A DNA stretch of 64,000 bases, taken from assembly GCF_008831285.2 (NCBI RefSeq), contig NC_045139.1, positions 15,978,354 through 16,042,353 of the forward strand, read 5' to 3'. The notes below the pieces were generated by a model. That model worked only from the letters and a program-made list of their open reading frames with translations. It had not been told where the DNA came from and made no database searches. Within the stretch, counting starts at the first letter, position 1, and every line of letters begins with the position of its first letter. Below, in pieces: positions 57,031 to 64,000 of this stretch. This stretch comes from Nymphaea colorata (taxonomy: Eukaryota > Streptophyta > Magnoliopsida > Nymphaeales > Nymphaeaceae). Position numbers and translations under genes: made by a program.

Positions 57031-59116
57031 AACTCCCTTCTCCCTTGTGGCTCCCAGAAAAAGTTTACATTTTTTCTTATGACAAAGGGATGAGTTGATC
57101 GATCATTAGCGTTCGACTCGCTTCATTATCTAAATAATTAGTACTTGAGCATGAATTAAGATTTTTTCACCTTTAATTTTGACTTTTCTGGAAAAAAAAT
57201 GCCATTTACCTTGTCCTTACTCATATTGATTTAACCTGAACACAATTGACAATTTGCCCTTCTAAATCTATATCATATCCAAATCCGCTTTGTAAATTTA
57301 CAATCTGAATTCTATCCATATTGGACTTTTAAATTCACATCCTGAATCTAAATCCGACTTTTATGTGCACGGTTGAATGCGAACCTTATTATGATATGTT
57401 ACAGCTAATTTCCAAAATGTATGGATACTAAATACTGCATTTGTTGAAAGCAAATATGAATGCATATCTCATCGGATGTTTATAACTTAAAACCGAACTC
57501 AATTTCAATCGGATGTCATTTCTTAAATCCAAATCTGGTTTCTTGAAACAAATGTTTTTTTATATCTATGTTTTTAAACGAATTTGTTCATATATTAATC
57601 CGAAGTGCCGGAGGAGAGTACCGAAATTTGAAAAAATAAAAACAAAAGGGGAGAGTACCGAAATATCTGATAAATTAAAGACTACAGGAGAAAATCTCCC
57701 ATATTTTAGTAGCTTTCAAGTGGGGCAAGTAACGGTTGGCAGTGGTTTGCAGTCGACGTCACCCGCTCGATGATGAGTCCGTTTTTTGACATTTTCTTGA
57801 AAAAGTGAGGTGGGAGCGAAAAAGTCATTTCTTGTTTTTGGAAAAGCAAGTTGACTTGCCTTTTTCACTTGCAACATCTTGGAGGAAGAATGCGGGCTGT
57901 CACGCTTTATATTATATTCCTAGACGTAGAAACGTCAAGCTCAACAATTTTATTAAATCATGTTACAAACTTGGGATTAACATTTAATTTGCTTTATCAA
58001 AGCTCATTTGGTAGTAAGGTTTTGGTTTTTATTATAGTTTTTGCCATCATTAAGGCCCTCTTACATTTTAAGATTTCAATGATGTTGATTTGATTGCACT
58101 TACCCAACCTTAATCGTAATTTTATATATATATACTTACTATTTAGCTTAATAGTAGAGAAATTTGGTCCTGAGAATTCATTTGAGAGGAGATAATTGAA
58201 ACGATCTCTCTCTCTCTCTTTATTCAATGATCAACATTAAAAATTCAATTAAATTTAAGTTAGTTCTTGTTTGGCACTCAAAATTATCACTCAGCATGAT
58301 GTAGACCATGACCTTATATGGACGTAGACGGTTCATATTTGATCTAGTATTCAATTTCAATTTGAACTCAAATAGTTGAATGCTATAGGAAAATTCACAT
58401 GTAGTTACTTATATGGTTTAAATATGGTATAAACTTTTCCTTACCAAATCCAAATAATTACCTAAGTTCATGAATGTCTTAATTGGACTATATGTAAAAA
58501 ATTAGATACGATTTTTTTTTCTTCACATATTTCAGTATTCTAATATGAAACTAGTTCCACGTATTAACCGATATCCAAATATTTAGCTCTCGACTTTGTT
58601 GAAATCACCTGAGTATAAGGGATTTTTTGTTGTAGTTTATTTATTGGAGAGATGGAAATTATATAAAGCTTCCTGAAAGTTTAAGTACAATTTCAAACTA
58701 TTTGGACTTGTTTGAAAGCTTGTTAACTTATATTTTGAAAGGAAAACATCTGAATCACATTGAAAGAATTCGTCCCCCCAAAGATAGAACTTTTGCTAAA
58801 ATATGAGCGGGTTTGGCCCCACCCTGAAGGTGCTCGAACGCTCGACCGTCAACTGCCGAATCGTCTTCGGAGAGATGCAAAGGTTGCGTGCTCTTCCATC
58901 TTCCCTGATGGTGGCGGTCAGAAAATTCCCAAAAATTTAGGGAGAAAGTAAAGTCTTGGGCGTTGTTCTTCCACTTTCTCTCTCTCCTGTCTTCTTCTTC
59001 CGAGTTACCTTCTCTTCTCCTGCTTCCAATCGAGATGGTAAAACTTGTTTCATGGTCCGTCGATCTTACCAATCCCTTATAGAGGCACTGGGCCTTCTCT
59101 GTGTCCACCAGAAGCC

Positions 59117-62100
59117 ATGCCCACTTTCACTTCCATTGCCCTCGACAGGCTTCTGGAGCTCGACACCACCACCACCAACAACAACAGGGGCAGCCCGAAG
59201 AAGAACCAAGCGCCCCCGTCAAGGCCCCCTGTTCCGATAAAGGCGGAGAGGAGGCCGATTCCCCTGCCACCTCGACGGAAGGTAGCATCCGCCACCGCCT
59301 TCCCTTCCCCTGCTCTTTACAAGACCCCTGAGACCACCCCCGTCCCGGACTCCCCTTCTTCGTTCCCTCCCTCCCCTTACGTCGTCAATCATAAGAGACG
59401 CGGTCCTCGCCTCCTCAAGGCACAAAAGAATGACGTTGATCGCGTGGGCACCCCCGGGGTGGCGGACAGCGCCGAATCGAAGGACTCGCGTGGGGTTGGT
59501 GGAGATCCCCTGAAGGGGTTGGACCAAGGCGCTAATCTTGATGATACTTCCGACGCTGGTCCTGCCGTTGTGAACTTCTGCGATGACCGGGGGAAAATGG
59601 TTAATGGGCACCTTGGGTGTCTGGCCTCCGATTCGGAACGAGCCAATGGGTTTTCTGATAATGCTGTGGAATCTCGTAATTCGGTTTCTGGTTCAGGAGA
59701 TGTGCGGGAAGAGGGTGGTGGTGCAGCCGATGCGTTGCAGAAGTTTCAGACGTCTATGAACGGCGAATTCTTCGATGCTTACGAAGGTATAGTACTACAG
59801 GGGTTTTTCAGACTATAAGTTTCCTATTCCTTCTGCTGTTTTTTAGATTTTTCGATGCCTTTGGGTCGTTGAGCTTTTTAAAAAACTTATTCATTTGACG
59901 TAGTCAGGACGATGCAAATGGAAAGCTTGTTTTTCATTAAACAAATAATGAATAGAATGTGAAAAGAAACGGGTGGTTTCTTGTTATGGCCCATGCAAGC
60001 ACCCATCTACTCGCCAAATAAACGTTATGCAGAGTTTCAATTTTTAATGTCTGAAGACGCTTCCAAAAATGGACATCTTTCGAGTTCTCAATGAAGAGAA
60101 ACTTTTGCTGATTTTGCCATGTCATTAAATTCCTCGGCCAAGTCATTTGTTAGAACATAAACATGAAATTACTTCCGTCCGACTGAGTTCATTTGAATCT
60201 ACAGAATTTATGCTTGTTGTCTATTATTTTACAACCTTCTATGTCCCTTGGAACATCCGTATGCATTGAGTACACCTTATTGATATGTATTAATATGTAT
60301 GTATCTCTACTGAATATGAACTGTTTGGTACTTTAATCTCCTTCAGAAACCTTTTCAACTTGGAAAATATTGACATTCATAATATGTAGGATCATTAGTT
60401 TCACAAACGATAGGTGGAAGTTTCTCATACTGTAGGTGCACGTCAGGAACTTGGAGTTAGAGTAGCTAAAAGTAGACTAGGAGAACAAAATGGATATATT
60501 TCTCTCACATGGAAAATATTCCTGATTGAAGGCACCCTCGTTGGTTAGGGCCCATATCGACCGGCAGAATCAATATAAATTTCGTTTTGAGTTCTAGCAA
60601 TAATAAGGATGATCCTCATGGTTTGCTCATCAACAGTCTGTACACGATGATATTTGATGGTTACATAGATGTTGCTGGTCATGGGCCGTCAAAGGAACAA
60701 AGCATTTCTGATGATGCAGATTCATGGTAAGAATTATGCTGTTTGAACAAAATTTTTACGTTTGAGATTGAAAGGTTTTTATGGTACAATTAGTAAGGAT
60801 TGAAACCAGCTGTGCTGTCTATGACTCTGTATCAAACTGCAAGTGATATCAAGATCTGAGGATCACTATTCATTCTAGGCCTCTGAAAGAATTACTACAA
60901 AATGACACAATCCTATATGAAACTGCTTGAGAGAAAGTTAGTTCAAAAATTCAGGATTCATATGCTAGAGAACCTGTTTTCTTCTCCAATTTGAGTTTTG
61001 CTCATGCCTCAAATGAATTCAAGAATATATTCAGAAAAATTCTGACCTACCTTACATTTTGTCAATAATGTTAAGAAGACAGCAAGGACATAGATTCATG
61101 CAGCCAATGACTACCAATAAGAAATTGATGGGCCTACAAATCATTTGCCTATGAAGAATTGAGAAATGTATGGGAAAAATGATATCTGTAGCATTTCTAG
61201 TAAACTACAGTGCACGTTTTCTTCTTGTAGGAAGGAGGAATTTTAGGGGTCTGATTGCATGGACTTGGTTACTCTGCCTAGAGGCTGAAGAGAGAACTGG
61301 GCCATTTTAAACTGACTTTTATCATAACTTGAGCTTGTGGTGAAAGTAGCAAGTAAAGAGGTGTCGTGAGCTATTATACTACTTTGGTCACTGTGAATCT
61401 GGAGTCCAGATTTCAAATACCTGGAGCAAAGTCTACAGCATATAGAAAGATCTGCTCCATCTGGTAATTCATTTGTGCGCATTAATCTTTATATTCATGG
61501 AAGGCCAGAATTATGCTGAACATGAACTATGATGTTTTTTTTGGCACTGCTGTGTTGGACACTTGGGATCCTCACCTGGGTGCTTCCAATCTTGAGATGT
61601 CTAAGGGTGGATGAGCTCATCTGTTGGTATGGATAAGCTCACCTACCGTAACCCTCATAATCAATACGAGGGTCTCACTTGGAATGTACTTTTTATATAG
61701 CAGAATTGGGGCCATGGATGGATCTGCTCCTTTAAGATATGCAGTGTGTAGTATGAGTTGATAGTCACAATCAGTGAACCACTTTCACTGGATTGTTTGC
61801 TGTGTCAAGAAGATGAGGTCCATGCTGCTAACAGCAGTGAAATGCACTGCGGGAAGGAAACATTCATACCTTAATTGATTCTGTAAGTCTTTGGAAATCG
61901 TTCAAGTTGGTGTGGCCTTGATCGGCAGCAGTTCAATCCATCAGCATGTCTACCACAACTCTGGAAGGGGCTATGAAATGGAGGCTAAATTTGGTGTTGC
62001 TTAACTTATACCTGATTGGTGATCTGATAAGAACAGATACTTTGGCCCATTCTTTGAAGAGAAAATGGAAAAACATGGCTCTACAGCATGCCAGGGGAAT

Positions 62101-63910
62101 ACCTTTTTCTTGGCTAAATTAGTGTGGCTAAATTCGTATGTATCATGGTTGGGTCTCCCTAGAAGTAAGTCACATGCCGCTGGATGCTTTCAATTTTATC
62201 TTATTTATCGGTCACGACTTGACAGTTTCAAACTTTCTTGTCTCAGTTTGCATCTATCATGAACATGACTGGCTATAAAAATATTGTTCCTAATTATCTG
62301 AGCCTAATGGAAAATTCTAATGCAGTTTGCCTTCTGATATGTGGCATCAGTCACTGAAGGACAGGTCTCACAAACTTGTACAAGACAACCTTTTGATGGT
62401 TTTAGGTACTATTTGTTTTTTTCATAGAGTGACCATTTGACTGAATAGAACAGAACAGTACCCAAATTGTAGCTGACTACTCTTGTTAGATTAGTTTAGT
62501 CACTTTAACATCTTGTGTAAATGAGGAAAAGAAAGGGATATCTTCCAATGTTATGTCAAAACATTGTAAAAATGAAAGAAAATGGATACATGACATTTCC
62601 CCGTGTCAATGAGAGCAGAAAGTAAAAAAGGGAAATCAACTTATATCCTACCGAGTCAGAAGAGTGAAGACCACAAATAACAAACAATGAAACAAAACCT
62701 GACTATCAAAATGTTCAAACAGCCCTTACAAATGAAATGTTTTGACAAACTGGCCTAGGGTCTTGGAAGGTCACAAATTGGACTCTAGAGTAGTTCACTA
62801 GCTGCAGTGCACAACTGTTATCCTATAGCATCAATATTCTGGTGCATAATCTTGGGGTTTTCCCGTGGCATTCTTGTACCATAAAGTCTTTTACTATACG
62901 TTCTTTTACAGCACTCAGTTTGGATGAATGATGATGTTTGATTTTGGGCAAAAATGAGCAAGAGAGTGAAATGGTATATGCACGAAAAGAGAGAGAGAGA
63001 GAGAGATGATGATGATGATATTTGCTCGTGGAAAATGAGCAAGAGTAGGAACTAATATATGTCCAAATAGAGAGAAAGAGGATCATCCGTCATCCTTACC
63101 CACATCAAACATGCATCGTCCAGATATCATGATGGTGAGGTTTTCTGTCCCGTATTTTTCTTACGAAATTTAGGTAAACACGATACCTGCAAAACTGAAA
63201 TTTTGAATTAACCTGTTTGAAAACAGGGAGCCATCAACGATTGTCGGTTGTTCTCTATCAATTATATCTGACCAGTTTTAATTTTGTATATGAAAATGTG
63301 ATCTTTTGGACTGGTTTAGAACTATTAACAATTCTGTAAATTTCCTGAAGCATGATGGGGATATTCATTTTTAATATGTACAACCTGTTAAATTGGAGAC
63401 TTATTAATTATTATGTTTGTTATCTTTTGCATTCTTACATGGATATCTTAATGGTTTTGCCTTCAGAGCTCTCCAGTGATGGTGCGTCCACGCCGGTGCC
63501 AAGTTTCTTTGATCTGGATAAAGAACTACGAGAGATACGAATAAATCTGTTGACGGAAATTGAGAGACGGAAACAGGCTGAGGAGGCTCTTAGTCATATG
63601 AAAAGCCAATGGGCCAGGGTTGCTGAGCAATTTTCACTTGCAGGGATTACATTTCCTGCAGCTTCAGCCACCGTTGATGAAAGTGGTGGGCTTGAGGACC
63701 TTGGTCCTATTGAAAACCTTCATAACCAGATCTTTGTAGCAAGATTTGTATCAAATTTGATCGGAAGGGGCTGTGCTCGTGCTGAAATAGAGCAGGAAAT
63801 GGAATCTCGAATTGAATCTAAGAATTTTGAGATCAGTAGACTAAAGGATAGGATTCAATATTATGAAGCTGTGAATCACGAGATGTCTCAAAGGAATCAG
63901 GAGGCTCTAG
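59117..63910 (+). CDS. Uncharacterised plant coiled-coil protein, 5' part (gene runs past right window edge)
   Basis: Four exons can be joined: 59117-59786, 60669-60726 (58 bases), 62326-62405 (80 bases) and 63467-63910. The junction phases fit (1, 2, 1), giving 417 residues and one spare base at the last GTAAGT donor. The N-terminus (MPTFTSIALDRLLELD) is followed by a Pro/Ser/Thr-rich, basic, disordered stretch with ALYKTPETTPVPDSPSSFPP and HKRRGPRLLK. After an acidic low-complexity region, exon 4 encodes a charged helix (FFDLDKELREIRINLLTEIERRKQAEEAL) and further heptad-like helices near EIEQEMESRIESKNFEISRL. I take this as a plant-specific family of unknown function and do not assign a role. 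The start was chosen because the protein-like sequence begins there. The C-terminus is missing from this window. Confidence 0.8.
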
Positions 63911-64000
63911 GTAAGTTTGCTTTGGTATACTATGTTGAACAAATAACGGGGCGCTGAAATGCATACTATGAATTGTTTGGGATCTAATTTTTGCCATTCT

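Larger units (their letters stand above)
45030..59000. other. Intergenic, 14 kb, repeats only
   Basis: Past the HLH gene's 3' end I see no convincing gene. The stretch holds (GGAT)n at about 45608-45636, a 230-bp diverged tandem repeat (46015-46440), a CACTA-like end (47601), a 177-bp tandem duplication (48634-48957), mosaic repeats (53729-53950), a hAT-like element (55195-55649) and an LTR-like segment (56248 on). A GC-rich island at 51580-51970 has open frames on both strands but no known domain. Copies of a dispersed AT-rich repeat lie at about 54210-54590 and 57290-57520. Confidence 0.5.

Noticed and set aside
58755-59108. A 117-codon minus-strand frame upstream of the coiled-coil gene.
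   Set aside because: No domain or signal, low-complexity Arg/Glu stretches, and it is antisense to the likely promoter and leader.
60603-60668. A longer version of the small exon at 60669 beginning at the CAG before 60637.
   Set aside because: In the phase left by exon 1 it runs into a TGA within five codons, whereas the TAG acceptor at 60668 keeps the frame.

Overview
This is a stretch of nuclear DNA from a flowering plant. The genes are intron-split with AT-rich introns, the families are typical of land plants (class III peroxidases, neprosin-domain proteins, a plant HLH/ACT regulator), and the spaces between genes are full of AT and CT microsatellites and miniature transposons. I could not fix the species from the sequence. 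There is no bacterial operon, CRISPR array, rRNA or convincing tRNA gene.

Layout. Two class III peroxidase genes lie in the same (minus) orientation: the first (exons at 762-2249) is cut by the left window edge, and the second (9019-11915) is complete. A repeat-rich gap (12.1-20.7 kb) separates them from a seven-exon TruA-type pseudouridine synthase gene (20780-26581, plus). Then come a small three-exon HIG1-domain gene (29932-30403, plus), a six-exon neprosin-domain gene (31900-34809, minus), a four-exon atypical HLH protein with a C-terminal ACT-like region (43564-45026, plus), and the 5' part of an uncharacterised coiled-coil protein gene (59117 to beyond the right edge, plus). I built the gene models by joining reading frames at splice sites with matching phases; four genes close with an exact multiple of three and a stop, and the short internal exons of the last gene also keep one frame.

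The genes share no pathway. The peroxidases and the neprosin-like protein have secretion signals and probably act in the cell wall or apoplast. The HIG1 protein is probably mitochondrial, the pseudouridine synthase probably organellar, and the HLH protein a nuclear partner protein. The peroxidase pair is a local tandem duplication.

The most notable points are: two introns with GC instead of GT donors, each forced by reading frame and family motifs; three hAT-like miniature elements with 8-bp target duplications (two perfect); a hairpin MITE, a CACTA-like end and several recent tandem duplications; two very small exons recovered in the coiled-coil gene; and an unrecognised exon-like frame near 38.4 kb. 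I see no clear sign of a new multi-gene system.
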